A stretch of DNA of 64,000 nt from an uncultured Porphyromonadaceae bacterium (GCA_900548875.1 URMA01000001.1:62001-126000), one strand, 5' to 3'; shown: positions 8,488 to 17,634, numbered from the stretch's first letter. The notes: generated by a model not told the origin, from the letters alone. Numbers and translations: made by a program.

Positions 8488-9729
8488 TTATTTTTTCAAA
8501 TTATCGGCAACATACAAGGCCGTCAGCATAGAAACGCCGGCACCGCAACCTTCCTGAAGAGCATCGAAACCACTCAGCACAGAACCGATTGCATATACAT
8601 TGTCAACAACTTTTCCGTTAACCTTGATTCTAAACTTATCGTCGGTCGTAACCCCAAATGTTCTGTATTTCTGAGGCTCAAACACCGATACGCTATACCA
8701 GGAATTGCGGTTGGCATCAAAATCCACATCCGCACCGAACACCGGCTCATAAACTCCGTCCATACGGGCCTTCAGACCGTTGCTGAAGAAACTGCCGGAA
8801 GCCAGCACAAAATTGTCGGCTTTTAGCGCAATGTCACCATGGTTGACCGTGTAGACTTTCGCTACGCGATTGCCGTCGGTCTCCGCTTTCACCACACTGT
8901 CGCCCAACATGTACACACCGCCAGCCTGTTCGAACACGTGGCGCAACTGCTGCTGGGTACGGATTCCAGGAACTGACGGCGGCATTGTCGGCACAATACA
9001 TACCGTAGCATTCAGCCCATCCTTTAAAACCTTCACAGGCTTCAGGGAAGACAAACCGAACACAGCCGGCAATGCCACCACATCAAATCCATTAGAGTCA
9101 CCTTTAAGTGTTGATAATAAAGCATTTAACGTGTTTTCATTTTCTATTACGCGAGCAATATTCGCTGAACGCATTTCTGTAGGACTTTGGCGCAGACGCT
9201 CAAACTCGGGCAACGAGACGGAAACAATCTTACATTCTGCCCCATTTGCTTCAAAAGCGTCGGCCACGAACTTGGTGTTGAAATCGAGAAATCCTGCGAT
9301 GTTCACCAATAATATTTTTTTACCCAACACATCGTTGGCATTTTTCAACGTCGAAAAGTCGGCAAGTGTCAGCCATGTTGGCATTGTCGTACCCATTGGA
9401 GTGATGCGGTAGACATTGCGGTTTGATTCCCCGCTCACTTCCACGCCCGAAGCCAAAAGCAGTTGCTTGGCTTCCTTCGCATAGTCGGCAAACTTAGCCC
9501 CTATCTTGGCGTAAGGATGAGACTTGTCGAGCGATGCGACAGCTTCTTCCGGATTGGAAACGGCTGTCCCGTCGGGAAGTTCGTTGAGCAAATCAAACGA
9601 ACCTGAAGAGAAATGCAATGCACTCTGTCCGGCTGAGACGATGGCACATTTAAAACCCTTTTTCTGCAGGCGAATACCACAGACCAAACCTGCCAATCCG
9701 CCACCGATGATTACTGTATCGAATTTCAT
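8488..9729 (-). CDS. glpB: Anaerobic glycerol-3-phosphate dehydrogenase subunit B
   Basis: FAD/FMN-containing subunit of the GlpABC complex. The 413-residue protein opens with the dinucleotide-binding motif FDTVIIGGGLAGLVCGIRL and ends with a second flavin-binding segment (NVYAIGSVLSGFDALQEGCGAG). Length agrees with E. coli GlpB (419). Its ATG overlaps the glpA stop as ATGA (9729-9726), implying translational coupling within the operon. Confidence 0.95.
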   Translation of the reverse strand: MKFDTVIIGGGLAGLVCGIRLQKKGFKCAIVSAGQSALHFSSGSFDLLNELPDGTAVSNPEEAVASLDKSHPYAKIGAKFADYAKEAKQLLLASGVEVSGESNRNVYRITPMGTTMPTWLTLADFSTLKNANDVLGKKILLVNIAGFLDFNTKFVADAFEANGAECKIVSVSLPEFERLRQSPTEMRSANIARVIENENTLNALLSTLKGDSNGFDVVALPAVFGLSSLKPVKVLKDGLNATVCIVPTMPPSVPGIRTQQQLRHVFEQAGGVYMLGDSVVKAETDGNRVAKVYTVNHGDIALKADNFVLASGSFFSNGLKARMDGVYEPVFGADVDFDANRNSWYSVSVFEPQKYRTFGVTTDDKFRIKVNGKVVDNVYAIGSVLSGFDALQEGCGAGVSMLTALYVADNLKK

Positions 9730-11348
9730 TTTCCTTCAGTTTTATTCATTCCACAAACTCCGCGGTATACCCATTGAGTATATTCGCTTTCTCTTAATGC
9801 TTCGCCCCAAGCCACCGGATACATACCTTTCCAGCGCTCATTGAGGAACTTGGCCAAATCGGATTTAGCCTGACGTGCACAGTTGTGAGCCTCGCTCAGC
9901 AATCCTGCAGCACGGCAAGCGCAAAGCTCGCCCTGACATGTACCCATACCGACACGGGTACGACGGCGCAAATCCACCATATTATGAACATCCAGTTCAT
10001 CCAACGCGTATTTCACTTCGCCAACCGAAACGTCCTCGCATTCGCAAACCAGACTGTTGTCAAATTCATTTTCTGAAGGAATCTTGGAAGCCATATCTCC
10101 GTGACGTCCGGCCGACGAACGCTTGACACGGTCGGAAAGCAGGAATGACTTGCCTTTTGGCATCGGCTCTTCTTCACGCGAACCCGGCAACGGCTCGTTC
10201 ATCGTCACGCAAGGCTTGTCGATTCCGAGCTTTTTGCAAGCCAAATCGGCTGCCCACTCGGCCATCAGACGATAAGTCATCAGTTTGCCACCGGTGATGG
10301 TTGCAAATCCCGGCACCCCGTCGCGCGTTTCATGGTCGAGAAGCACAATGCCGCGGCTGATGTTACGTCCCGAAGGATCATTGTCAGCAGCCACCAACGG
10401 ACGAACGCCCGCATAGGCACGAAGAATACGTGTTGTAGCCAACGACGGAGCCAGTTTTTCGCCTTCACGGAGAAGCAGGTCCACTTCCTCGGAAGTCACT
10501 CTCATATCGTCAACCTCGTCAAAGCCGACACGGCTTGATGTCGTTCCAATCAAGCATATCGTATCGCCCGGAACAAGGATATCGGCATCCGCAGGCTTGC
10601 GACAACGGTTCAACACAACATTATTGACACGGTGGCCGAAAATCAGCAGAGAGCCTTTTGCCGGAAACATTCCGACCTTTACTCCTGCCATGGCTGCGAT
10701 ACCATGTCCCCAAATACCCGCTGCATTGATGGTCAATGCTGCATAATACGTCTGTTTTTCCTTCGATTTATGATCAAAAACAGTAACACCGATAACACGA
10801 TTCTGCTCTTTAACCAATGCAATCACCTCATGATATACAAGGACCTTAGCACCGTGAGCCTTCGCATCTATAACATTAGCCAGCGTCAGGCGGAATGGGT
10901 CGACCGAACCGTCAGGCACTTTAACCGCACCAATCAGCGACGGATTAACCGAGGGTTCAATCCGACGGGCTTCGGCAGGATCCACTACCTGAGCATTGAT
11001 ACCTGCAGCATGGCACGATTCAACAAACTTCGATTGAAAATTGATGTCGTCTTCGGGGAGTGTGATGAACAAGCCATCGTTTTCTTCCACACAATGTCTT
11101 GCTATCTTGCGGAGAATCATGTTCTCCTTGATACACTCTGACGCAGACTCCTTATCCGTAACAGCATAACGGGCTCCACTGTGAAGCAATCCGTGATTCC
11201 GACCGGTGGCACCTGCTGCAAAGTCAAAGCGCTCAACGAGCAGCACCTTCATTCCACGCAACGCACAGTCGCGGGCTGTTCCCGCCCCCGTTACGCCGCC
11301 ACCAATAATGATGACATCAAATACGTTGTTTTCGCCGTTGTGATTCAT
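9726..11348 (-). CDS. glpA: Anaerobic glycerol-3-phosphate dehydrogenase subunit A
   Basis: Catalytic flavoprotein oxidising sn-glycerol-3-phosphate to dihydroxyacetone phosphate. From the ATG at 11348 it is 540 residues (E. coli 542), with the FAD motif VIIIGGGVTGAGTARDCALRG, a DAO fold and a C-terminal BFD-like iron-sulfur domain with C-x-C and CxxxxC motifs (CECEDVSVG, GTCQGELCACR). The open frame extends to 11435, but the added 29 residues lie between the predicted promoter and the FAD motif, so the shorter start is preferred. First gene of glpABC-glpT. Confidence 0.95.
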   Translation of the reverse strand: MNHNGENNVFDVIIIGGGVTGAGTARDCALRGMKVLLVERFDFAAGATGRNHGLLHSGARYAVTDKESASECIKENMILRKIARHCVEENDGLFITLPEDDINFQSKFVESCHAAGINAQVVDPAEARRIEPSVNPSLIGAVKVPDGSVDPFRLTLANVIDAKAHGAKVLVYHEVIALVKEQNRVIGVTVFDHKSKEKQTYYAALTINAAGIWGHGIAAMAGVKVGMFPAKGSLLIFGHRVNNVVLNRCRKPADADILVPGDTICLIGTTSSRVGFDEVDDMRVTSEEVDLLLREGEKLAPSLATTRILRAYAGVRPLVAADNDPSGRNISRGIVLLDHETRDGVPGFATITGGKLMTYRLMAEWAADLACKKLGIDKPCVTMNEPLPGSREEEPMPKGKSFLLSDRVKRSSAGRHGDMASKIPSENEFDNSLVCECEDVSVGEVKYALDELDVHNMVDLRRRTRVGMGTCQGELCACRAAGLLSEAHNCARQAKSDLAKFLNERWKGMYPVAWGEALRESEYTQWVYRGVCGMNKTEGK

Positions 11349-11408
11349 TTGGATATATATTAATCTTATTCTATTACCTATTAAAACAAGAAATGTTTCA
11401 TTCCGCAA

Positions 11409-11440
11409 CAAATATAGATACTTTTCCAATACCAACGAAA
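11409..11440 (-). promoter_or_regulatory. Promoter of the glpABC operon
   Basis: Minus-strand TATATTTG (11416-11409) matches the -7 consensus. A -33-like TTTCG (11440-11436) lies 19 bases upstream. Predicted leader is about 55 nt to the glpA ATG at 11348, which supports that start. Confidence 0.6.
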
Positions 11441-11507
11441 CTTTTTCCTTATTTTTTGCTCAAAATAGCTAAAAATTTTTCACGTCGAAAGCGCATTGAT
11501 TTAAAAC

Positions 11508-11521
11508 ATGTTATATAACAT
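11508..11521. promoter_or_regulatory. Perfect 14-bp palindrome between glpA and the DeoR gene, possible operator
   Basis: ATGTTATATAACAT is self-complementary over 14 bases, in the 298-base divergent region. It is about 70 bases upstream of the predicted glpA -33 element and 126 bases upstream of the regulator start. The location suits a DeoR/GlpR binding site, but the region is AT-rich and palindromes arise there by chance. Apart from this and the glpA promoter, the region shows only an imperfect -7-like TATCTTGC before the regulator. Confidence 0.4.
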
Positions 11522-11646
11522 AACTATATAAAACAAAACACACCTCAAACCTGCCAAATAACACAATTTAGCACTTTTAACTATAAAATTTTCTCTTCAC
11601 AACGAACTTTGTACTATCTTGCAAAAAGAAAATAACACCCCCAATT

Positions 11647-12426
11647 ATGACGAAAGAAGAGAGACACTCCATCATCCTTGACCTGCTAATGCAGCATAAT
11701 TCGATACTTGTAACCGATTTGGCTGAACATTTGAATGTTTCATCCGTTACGATTCGAAAGGATTTGACAGATTTAGAGAAAGAAAAGAAACTATATCGAA
11801 ATCACGGGAAAGCGATTTTAATTAACCCTTACATCAATGACAGAAACGTCAACGAAAAAGAAAAATTCTACATTGAAGAAAAACGCCTGATAGGCATGCA
11901 GGCTGCAAGCCTGATTACAAGCAAGGACTCCATCCTGATAGCTTCCGGAACAACGATGCACGCTCTCGCAAGATGTATTCAGACCACCGACAAGCTGACC
12001 GTCATCACCGCCTCTCTGCAAGTTGCCCACATCCTGTCGAAAGACAAGAATATTGACATCATACAGTTGGGGGGCATGTTGCGACACAGCAGTCTCTCTG
12101 TCGTCGGAAAATATGCCGAGGCCGCCCTATCCGACTTTTCATGCAGCAAACTATACATCGGTGTCGACGGAATTGACCTCGACTTTGGAATAACCACAAC
12201 CGACATGATGGAAGCCAGCCTCAACCGAGTCATGATGCAAACGGCACAAAAGACGATTGTACTGGCCGACTCTTCCAAATTCGGACGACGGGGATTCAGC
12301 AAAATTGCCGACATGGAAGATATTGACCAAATCATCACCGATTCAAAAATTCCGCCGACTACGGCAAAAAGAATCGAAGAGATGGGCATTATCCTCACCA
12401 TTGCCGACGAGGCCCATCATTTTTGA
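11647..12426 (+). CDS. DeoR-family transcriptional regulator (GlpR-like)
   Basis: A 259-residue DeoR-family protein: N-terminal winged helix-turn-helix (roughly residues 5-55, with ILVTDLAEHLNVSSVTIRKDL) and a DeoRC sensor domain (about residues 80-235) that binds phosphorylated sugars in characterised members. It is transcribed divergently from glpABC, so repression of the glp operon relieved by glycerol-3-phosphate is the natural guess. The final residues are followed within 30 bases by a bidirectional terminator. The ligand is inferred from context only; DeoR paralogs for other sugars look alike. Confidence 0.88.
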   Translation: MTKEERHSIILDLLMQHNSILVTDLAEHLNVSSVTIRKDLTDLEKEKKLYRNHGKAILINPYINDRNVNEKEKFYIEEKRLIGMQAASLITSKDSILIASGTTMHALARCIQTTDKLTVITASLQVAHILSKDKNIDIIQLGGMLRHSSLSVVGKYAEAALSDFSCSKLYIGVDGIDLDFGITTTDMMEASLNRVMMQTAQKTIVLADSSKFGRRGFSKIADMEDIDQIITDSKIPPTTAKRIEEMGIILTIADEAHHF

Positions 12427-12452
12427 CAACGACATATCCCATCATAAACAAA

Positions 12453-12482
12453 AGAAATCCGGACCGAAAAGCCCGGATTTCT
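12453..12482. terminator. Bidirectional terminator between the DeoR gene and glyA
   Basis: Perfect 10-bp stem AGAAATCCGG (12453-12462) with CCGGATTTCT (12473-12482) around a 10-nt loop, between two convergent stop codons. The minus-strand side is followed by TTTGTTT; the plus-strand T-run is weaker. Confidence 0.75.
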
Positions 12483-12505
12483 TGTTTATCAGGAATGGAA
12501 TGTTT

Positions 12506-13786
12506 TTAATAAGCAAACATCGGATATTCCGACATGGTTGCATTCACCTTTGCACGAACGGCTGCGATAACCGCTGCATCGTCATGGTGAGTCAATACCG
12601 TATCAATCATTTCAACAATCTCGCCCATCAGATCTTCCTTGGCGCCACGAGTTGTGATGGCAGGAGTACCCAAACGGATACCTGAAGTCTGGAACGGTGA
12701 ACGGGTATCGAACGGCACCATATTCTTGTTGGCAGTAATATCGGCCTCTACAAGCACCTTTTCAGCTACCTTACCCGTAAGTTCCGGGAAGCGGGTGCGG
12801 AGGTCAAGCAAAATACAGTGGTTGTCCGTACCGCCGGAAACGATCTTGTATCCTTTGGCAATCAAAGCATCGGCCATAGCCTTGGCATTTTTCTTCACCT
12901 GAATCTGATATTCCTTGTATTCCGGAGTCAAAGCTTCGCCGAAAGCGACAGCCTTAGCGGCAATGATATGTTCGAGCGGTCCGCCCTGAACGCCCGGGAA
13001 AACAGCAGAGTCAAGCAACGCCGACATCTTGCGGAGTTCGCCCTTTGGATTTGTCTTGCCCCATGGATTATCGAAATCCTTGCCCATCAGAATGACACCG
13101 CCACGCGGACCACGGAGAGTCTTGTGAGTGGTAGAAGTCACGATATGTGCATATTTCAACGGATTGTCGAGCAAACCTGCGGCAATCAGACCTGCCGGGT
13201 GAGCCATATCAACCATGAAGATGGCACCGACTTCATCGGCAATCTTACGCATACGGGCATAATCCCATTCACGGGAATAAGCGCTGGCGCCGCCAATCAA
13301 CAATTTCGGACGTTCGCGCAATGCCACTTCTTCCATCATGTCATAGTCAACATAACCAGTGTCTTCTTTCACACCGTATTCCAAAGCATGGAACATCAAA
13401 CCCGAGAAATTTACGGGTGAACCATGGCTCAAGTGTCCGCCGTGAGAAAGATTCAATCCCAGGAATTTGTCGCCCGGTTTCATTACGGCCATAAACACGG
13501 CCATGTTAGCCTGAGCTCCCGAGTGCGGCTGTACATTGGCATATTCAGCGCCAAACAGCTTCTTGATTCTTTCAATTGCCAACGATTCTGCCTCGTCAAC
13601 CACCTGGCAGCCGCCATAGTAGCGGTGACCGGGATATCCTTCAGCATACTTGTTGGTCAAACATGAGCCCATTGCCTGCATCACCTGGTCGCTGACAAAG
13701 TTTTCAGAGGCAATAAGTTCAATACCCTTCTTTTGGCGCTGATGTTCACGCTCAATAATGTCAAAAATTAAATCGTCTCTCTTCAT
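12506..13786 (-). CDS. glyA: Serine hydroxymethyltransferase
   Basis: PLP enzyme converting serine and tetrahydrofolate to glycine and 5,10-methylene-THF. The 426-residue protein has family-standard features: the N-terminal [16 protein letters not shown], and the PLP-lysine segment [15 protein letters not shown], with the Schiff-base Lys in TTHK. It is last in an apparent pyrB-pyrI-flavin reductase-glyA operon, 27 bases after the reductase, so its transcription may share the attenuated pyrBI promoter. A terminator follows. Confidence 0.97.
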   Translation of the reverse strand: MKRDDLIFDIIEREHQRQKKGIELIASENFVSDQVMQAMGSCLTNKYAEGYPGHRYYGGCQVVDEAESLAIERIKKLFGAEYANVQPHSGAQANMAVFMAVMKPGDKFLGLNLSHGGHLSHGSPVNFSGLMFHALEYGVKEDTGYVDYDMMEEVALRERPKLLIGGASAYSREWDYARMRKIADEVGAIFMVDMAHPAGLIAAGLLDNPLKYAHIVTSTTHKTLRGPRGGVILMGKDFDNPWGKTNPKGELRKMSALLDSAVFPGVQGGPLEHIIAAKAVAFGEALTPEYKEYQIQVKKNAKAMADALIAKGYKIVSGGTDNHCILLDLRTRFPELTGKVAEKVLVEADITANKNMVPFDTRSPFQTSGIRLGTPAITTRGAKEDLMGEIVEMIDTVLTHHDDAAVIAAVRAKVNATMSEYPMFAY

Positions 13787-13813
13787 TCCTTATATGTTGT
13801 ATGTATAAAAAAT

Positions 13814-14389
13814 TTATTTTTGTTTTTTCTGCACCGACCAACCGAATTTTCCGATATGCTCGCCCAGTTCATAATAATTGCCATGTGAATAGGCAATCAG
13901 TTCGGCGGCCCGCAAATCGAAAGCACCGGTTTCCGGATGAATAAAGCGTTCGTCGGCCAACGTGCAGAGCACATCGGAAACGAACATGTCATGCGACCCC
14001 AGTTTCAAAATCTCCTTCACACGGCACTCCAGCACCAGCGGAGATTCATCGACATAAGGCGCCGAAACCATCGTCCCCTTTTTGGGAGTCAGTTTCATTT
14101 CTGCAAACTTGTTATAGTCGCGGCCCGACCTTACACCGCACCAGTCGGTAGCTTTTGCCATTTCACGGGAAGTCAGATTAATGGTAAACTCCATGTTTTG
14201 CTTAATCAGCTCATAACTGTGGCGTTCCGGGCGCACCGAGATATAGCACATCGGTGGGTTGGTGCATATTGTCCCCACCCATGCCACCGTCAGCAAGTTG
14301 TAGTTGTCAGGTGTCGAACCGCAACCCACCAGCACTGCCGGCAACGGATAGATCATCGTGCCCGGTTTCCAAACCTGTTTCTTCCCCAT
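13814..14389 (-). CDS. Flavin reductase family protein (FMN-binding split barrel)
   Basis: 191 residues of the flavin reductase-like / flavoredoxin family, which bind FMN and reduce flavins or act as electron carriers. Signatures include TVAWVGTICTNPPMCYISVRPERHSYELI and FTINLTSREMAKATDWCG, the typical FMN phosphate-binding half-barrel. It starts 8 bases after the pyrI stop, in the same operon. Its partner is not evident. The link with pyrimidine and one-carbon genes is positional only. Confidence 0.85.
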   Translation of the reverse strand: MGKKQVWKPGTMIYPLPAVLVGCGSTPDNYNLLTVAWVGTICTNPPMCYISVRPERHSYELIKQNMEFTINLTSREMAKATDWCGVRSGRDYNKFAEMKLTPKKGTMVSAPYVDESPLVLECRVKEILKLGSHDMFVSDVLCTLADERFIHPETGAFDLRAAELIAYSHGNYYELGEHIGKFGWSVQKKQK

Positions 14390-14397
14390 CCGCGCTT

Positions 14398-14859
14398 CTA
14401 CTTCAATTCAATTTCGTCCTTCTTAATGATGCGCTCACAATAGTGGCAACGAAGCTGAACATTGTCCTTGTCCTCTACATGGAAACGCGTTGGCATCGGC
14501 TCATTGTTGGTGATGCACTTGGGGTTGTTGCAACGGACAATTCCAACGATGTCGTCGGGCAATGTCACCTTGTATTTTTTCACAACCTTATAGTTGTTGA
14601 TAATATTCACATTCACATTGGGAGCAAGGAGAGCCAGACGGTTCAATATATCTTCTTCAAAGAACACGTCGGCAACCTTCAAAATGCCTTTTTTGCCAAG
14701 TTTCTTGCTGTCGAGATTGTAACCGATAGTCACACTGCTCTTCAGATTTTCAATGCCCAGCAAGCTGACTACCTTGAACAACGACTGCGCTGGAATGTGG
14801 TCGATTACTGTACCGTTCTCCAAAGCGGCAACAGCCAGTTCCTTTTTTATTTCGCTCAT
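14398..14859 (-). CDS. pyrI: Aspartate carbamoyltransferase regulatory subunit
   Basis: Zinc-containing allosteric subunit of aspartate transcarbamoylase that binds CTP/ATP and bridges PyrB trimers. The 153 residues match E. coli PyrI in length. The four zinc-binding cysteines are intact (C110, C115, C138, C141), and the nucleotide-binding N-terminal domain begins with the expected [10 protein letters not shown]. Its ATG overlaps the pyrB stop as ATGA (14859-14856), implying coupled, stoichiometric translation. Confidence 0.97.
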   Translation of the reverse strand: MSEIKKELAVAALENGTVIDHIPAQSLFKVVSLLGIENLKSSVTIGYNLDSKKLGKKGILKVADVFFEEDILNRLALLAPNVNVNIINNYKVVKKYKVTLPDDIVGIVRCNNPKCITNNEPMPTRFHVEDKDNVQLRCHYCERIIKKDEIELK

Positions 14860-15791
14860 AACGATTCTTTCTCCTTATTAATGTCAATACCCAAAACTTT
14901 ACAAATAATTGCCTGACGTGCATACAGTCCGTTCTGTGCCTGTTGGAAATAATAGGCTTTCGGATTGTCGTCGACATCCTGTGAAATCTCATTCACACGA
15001 GGAAGCGGATGAAGGATTCTTACATTCTCCTTGCTGTGATCGAGCATAGAGTTGTGCAGGTTGTAAAGATTCTTCACTCGTTCATACTCCATCAGATCGG
15101 TGAAACGCTCGCGCTGCACGCGTGTCATATAAATAATGTCGCTCTGATTGATTACATCCTCCGAGAATTCAGTCGTTTCTGTATATTTAATATGGTGGGC
15201 ATCGCAGAAATCCTTGTATTCCTGAGGCATCTTCAATTCATCGCAGGCCACAAAGTTGAATGTCGGATTGAAATAGTACATGGCCATCAGCAATGAGTGA
15301 ACCGTACGACCATATTTCAAGTCACCCACCATTGTAATCGTCAGATTTTCCAGTGTGCCTTGCGTCTTATAGATGGAATAAAGGTCGAGCATCGTCTGCG
15401 AAGGATGCTGATTGGCACCGTCGCCGGCATTGATGACCGGAACACGCGATATTTCCGAAGCGTAGCGGGCTGCCCCTTCCAGATAATGACGCATGATAAT
15501 CAAATCAACGTAATTGTTGACCATCATAATGGTATCCTTCAGCGTTTCTCCCTTTGAAGAACTGGTTGTACTGGCATCACTGAAACCAATGATACGTCCT
15601 CCCAAACGGTTGACAGCCGTTTCAAAGCTTAAGCGAGTACGGGTGGAAGGTTCAAAAAACAACGTTGCCACAACTTTTCCAACCAACAGATTGCGGTTTG
15701 GGTTGGCTTCGAAATAGCGCATGTCGTCGAGCAACTCAAGAATTTCCTCTTTTGAGAAGTCGGAAATAGAAACAAGGCTTTCGTTTTCCAT
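14856..15791 (-). CDS. pyrB: Aspartate carbamoyltransferase catalytic subunit
   Basis: Forms N-carbamoyl-aspartate from carbamoyl phosphate and aspartate, the committed step of de novo UMP synthesis. At 311 residues it is standard length. The carbamoyl-phosphate motif [13 protein letters not shown] and the segments [16 protein letters not shown] and [16 protein letters not shown] are all present. It is the first structural gene of the operon and is preceded by a leader ORF and an intrinsic terminator, so expression probably responds to pyrimidine supply. Confidence 0.97.
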   Translation of the reverse strand: MENESLVSISDFSKEEILELLDDMRYFEANPNRNLLVGKVVATLFFEPSTRTRLSFETAVNRLGGRIIGFSDASTTSSSKGETLKDTIMMVNNYVDLIIMRHYLEGAARYASEISRVPVINAGDGANQHPSQTMLDLYSIYKTQGTLENLTITMVGDLKYGRTVHSLLMAMYYFNPTFNFVACDELKMPQEYKDFCDAHHIKYTETTEFSEDVINQSDIIYMTRVQRERFTDLMEYERVKNLYNLHNSMLDHSKENVRILHPLPRVNEISQDVDDNPKAYYFQQAQNGLYARQAIICKVLGIDINKEKESL

Positions 15792-15827
15792 ATTATATTT
15801 TCTTTAGTTTTGGTTTTGTGACATTAC

Positions 15828-15868
15828 AAAAAAAGCCAATCGCACAAAACAAGAAGTGCAGACCGGCT
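15828..15868 (-). terminator. Candidate attenuator terminator upstream of pyrB
   Basis: On the minus strand, AGCCGGTC (15868-15861) pairs with GATTGGCT (15841-15834), continued by an inner stem GCAC/GTGC (15859-15856 with 15845-15842), then a run of seven T (15834-15828). The hairpin starts at the last base of the leader ORF stop codon and ends 37 bases before the pyrB ATG. A translating ribosome at the stop would cover its 5' arm. Confidence 0.75.
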
Positions 15869-15954
15869 CAATCGACAACAAAACGATGAAAACATAGACA
15901 CAGCTTTCGCACATGCCAAAACACATCTGTCATATGTTTGAAGGTTGTTTTCAT
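15868..15954 (-). CDS. Putative 28-residue leader peptide of the pyrBI operon
   Basis: ATG at 15954-15952 and TGA at 15870-15868 frame 28 codons, MKTTFKHMTDVFWHVRK followed by a Cys/Phe/Val-rich end. The start lies about 13 bases after the predicted transcription start, and the stop abuts the attenuator hairpin. The 3' half is U-rich in RNA (TTTTCATCGTTTTGTTGTC), suited to UTP-sensitive pausing. In layout it resembles E. coli pyrL (44 residues). It has no database-like identity I recognise, and a chance ORF of this size remains possible. Confidence 0.55.
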   Translation of the reverse strand: MKTTFKHMTDVFWHVRKLCLCFHRFVVD

Positions 15955-15973
15955 ACGTCCGTCTTTTGTTTTA

Positions 15974-15981
15974 CAAAATTA
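15974..15981 (-). promoter_or_regulatory. Promoter -7 element of the pyrBI operon
   Basis: Minus-strand TAATTTTG (15981-15974) is a full match to TAnnTTTG, placing transcription start near 15967, just before the leader ORF. The -33 region carries only a T-rich match. With the divergent OMP promoter it shares the 403-base gap 15792-16194, which otherwise shows no further structure. Confidence 0.6.
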
Positions 15982-16136
15982 CAAAAACTTTACATAGAGA
16001 AAAGAAAATATCCGGATATTTTTTAGCCGTCCAATTAAAATTCATACGCCCAACCATACCTTGAAATAAGCGACAATAGTTTTTTCCTCAATATGACCGG
16101 CAATAATATTCCACCGTACATTTATGACTCAAATAT

Positions 16137-16167
16137 TTTGATATTAAATTATATTTTTCTATGTTTG
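16137..16167 (+). promoter_or_regulatory. Promoter of the first OMP gene
   Basis: TTTG (16137-16140), exactly 19 bases, then TATGTTTG (16160-16167): a textbook Bacteroidetes promoter. The predicted start near 16174 gives a leader of about 20 nt to the ATG at 16195. Confidence 0.85.
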
Positions 16168-16194
16168 TATCATATTCACCAAAAAACACTGACT

Positions 16195-16821
16195 ATGAGA
16201 AAAATTAAGTTTATCAGTTTGATAGTTGTTCTTGTATCGATTTTCGCAACTACATCGACAGCTTCGGCTCAATTGCGCTTCGGTTTGAAAGCCGGTGCAA
16301 CATTCAACAAAATGAGATTCAACGAAGATTTATTCAGCTCCGACAACAAGACGGGCTTTACGGGTGGTGCCATGCTCGAGTTCACTGTTCCGGTAGTAGG
16401 AATTGGCGTTGATGCATCAGTCATGTATGTACGCCGCTCTGTACAGTTCAACGAGCTTCAAAGCGTTGCCGACCTCGCCAACATTGACACTTCACGCGAC
16501 TATATCGATATTCCTGTCAACTTGAAATGGAAAATCAGCATCCCGGTTGTTGAAAAAATCCTCAAACCTTACTTGGCAACAGGTCCGAGCTTCGCTATTC
16601 TTGTCAGCAAGAAAGACGTCGAAAACCTCATCAAGAACAAGACTTGCGACGTTTCATGGAACTTTGGCGTCGGTGCCGAACTGTTCTCTCACCTTCAAGT
16701 AGGTGTCACCTACGGTCTCGGAATCAGCAAATCGCTCACGGTGGGCAACCTTGTAGACAATCAAGCCCTCATCGAAGGAAGATCCAACTACTGGACGTTG
16801 ACAGCAGCTTATCTGTTCTAA
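16195..16821 (+). CDS. Outer-membrane beta-barrel protein (OMP_b-brl_2/PorT-like)
   Basis: From the ATG at 16195 the precursor is 208 residues, with a signal peptide ending ASAQ near residue 22 and a short eight-strand-like barrel ending in an aromatic residue (TLTAAYLF). The open frame extends back to 16093, but that would place the promoter inside the gene. The mature protein begins LRFGLKAGATFNKM, the common start of small Bacteroidetes porin-family barrels. Its neighbour at 16970 is a paralog. Function is unknown; a structural or transport role in the outer membrane is all the sequence supports. Confidence 0.85.
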   Translation: MRKIKFISLIVVLVSIFATTSTASAQLRFGLKAGATFNKMRFNEDLFSSDNKTGFTGGAMLEFTVPVVGIGVDASVMYVRRSVQFNELQSVADLANIDTSRDYIDIPVNLKWKISIPVVEKILKPYLATGPSFAILVSKKDVENLIKNKTCDVSWNFGVGAELFSHLQVGVTYGLGISKSLTVGNLVDNQALIEGRSNYWTLTAAYLF

Positions 16822-16845
16822 AACAAATTTCATAAGGCTAACCAT

Positions 16846-16904
16846 ATATCGGCATTTTACGGTTTTTCAACATCTGAAAGTTCCGTAATTGCCGATATTT
16901 TTTT
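16846..16904 (+). terminator. Intrinsic terminator of the first OMP gene
   Basis: ATATCGGCA...TACGG (16846-16862) pairs with CCGTA...TGCCGATAT up to 16898 and is followed by a long T-run. The last four bases before G16905 are also the -33 TTTG of the next promoter, so terminator and promoter overlap. Confidence 0.8.
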
Positions 16905-16932
16905 GTTTGTGCAGAAAAAATAATTAGCTTTG
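16902..16932 (+). promoter_or_regulatory. Promoter of the second OMP gene
   Basis: TTTG (16902-16905), 19 bases, TAGCTTTG (16925-16932): perfect consensus. Its -33 element sits within the T-tail of the preceding terminator. Confidence 0.85.
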
Positions 16933-16969
16933 CAACATTATTGCCTAAACAAATAACAACATATATAGA

Positions 16970-17602
16970 ATGAAGAAAGTAATTTTTGGAGTCTTCACGT
17001 TGCTGATGCTGGCACTTTCAGTTCCGGCCAACGCACAAATGCGTTGGGGAGCAACCGCCAGTGCAAACTTCACGGACTTGAAATGGAGCCAAAACTCTCT
17101 ACGCACCACAAAGTTTAATTCCGAAGTGTCGGCCGGATATTCCGCAGGTATCATCGGTGAATATTCCATTCCGGGCATCGGATTCGGCATTGATTTGGGA
17201 TTGCAATACACGCAACGGGGTGCTACCATGAACCTCGGCGACTTCAAAGTGTGGAACAGCGACGGATTCGGCAACGAACGCGTTTATCTCCACTATCTCG
17301 AAATACCAATCCACCTGCGTTTCAAATACAGCAACCTGAACGGTTTTGAACGTAAACTGGCACCGCTTGTTTTTGCAGGACCTTCCGTTTCCATATTGTT
17401 GACAAGCAACAAGATTGCGGCATTTGAAACACACCCCGTAGATTTCGGACTGGAAGTCGGCGGCGGTGCCGAAATACTCAGAAACACCCAACTCACGCTG
17501 AGCTACAACTGGGGTGTGACGGAAGCTTTAAGAACTGTCAAACTCGACAATTTCAAAGCCAACAACCGTACGTGGAAAGTGAGCCTCTACTATTTCTTTT
17601 AA
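16970..17602 (+). CDS. Outer-membrane beta-barrel protein, paralog of the preceding gene
   Basis: A 210-residue precursor with signal peptide (ending PANAQ) and a mature part starting MRWGATASANFTDLKW. The pattern resembles the upstream barrel: both have a G-x-x-x-E-(F/Y)-(T/S)-(V/I)-P-(V/G) turn (GAMLEFTVPVVGIG and GIIGEYSIPGIGFG) and an aromatic C terminus (SLYYFF). The two genes have separate promoters and terminators, so they are a diverged tandem duplication rather than an operon. Function unknown. Confidence 0.85.
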   Translation: MKKVIFGVFTLLMLALSVPANAQMRWGATASANFTDLKWSQNSLRTTKFNSEVSAGYSAGIIGEYSIPGIGFGIDLGLQYTQRGATMNLGDFKVWNSDGFGNERVYLHYLEIPIHLRFKYSNLNGFERKLAPLVFAGPSVSILLTSNKIAAFETHPVDFGLEVGGGAEILRNTQLTLSYNWGVTEALRTVKLDNFKANNRTWKVSLYYFF

Positions 17603-17625
17603 TTGAAAGTGATTAAAATTTTTTC

Positions 17626-17633
17626 TATATTTG
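17626..17633 (+). promoter_or_regulatory. Possible priA promoter -7 element
   Basis: TATATTTG matches the -7 consensus; the -33 position has only TTGA. It lies directly before the terminator hairpin of the previous gene, so the priA transcript would begin within that hairpin. Confidence 0.45.
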
Positions 17634-17634
17634 T

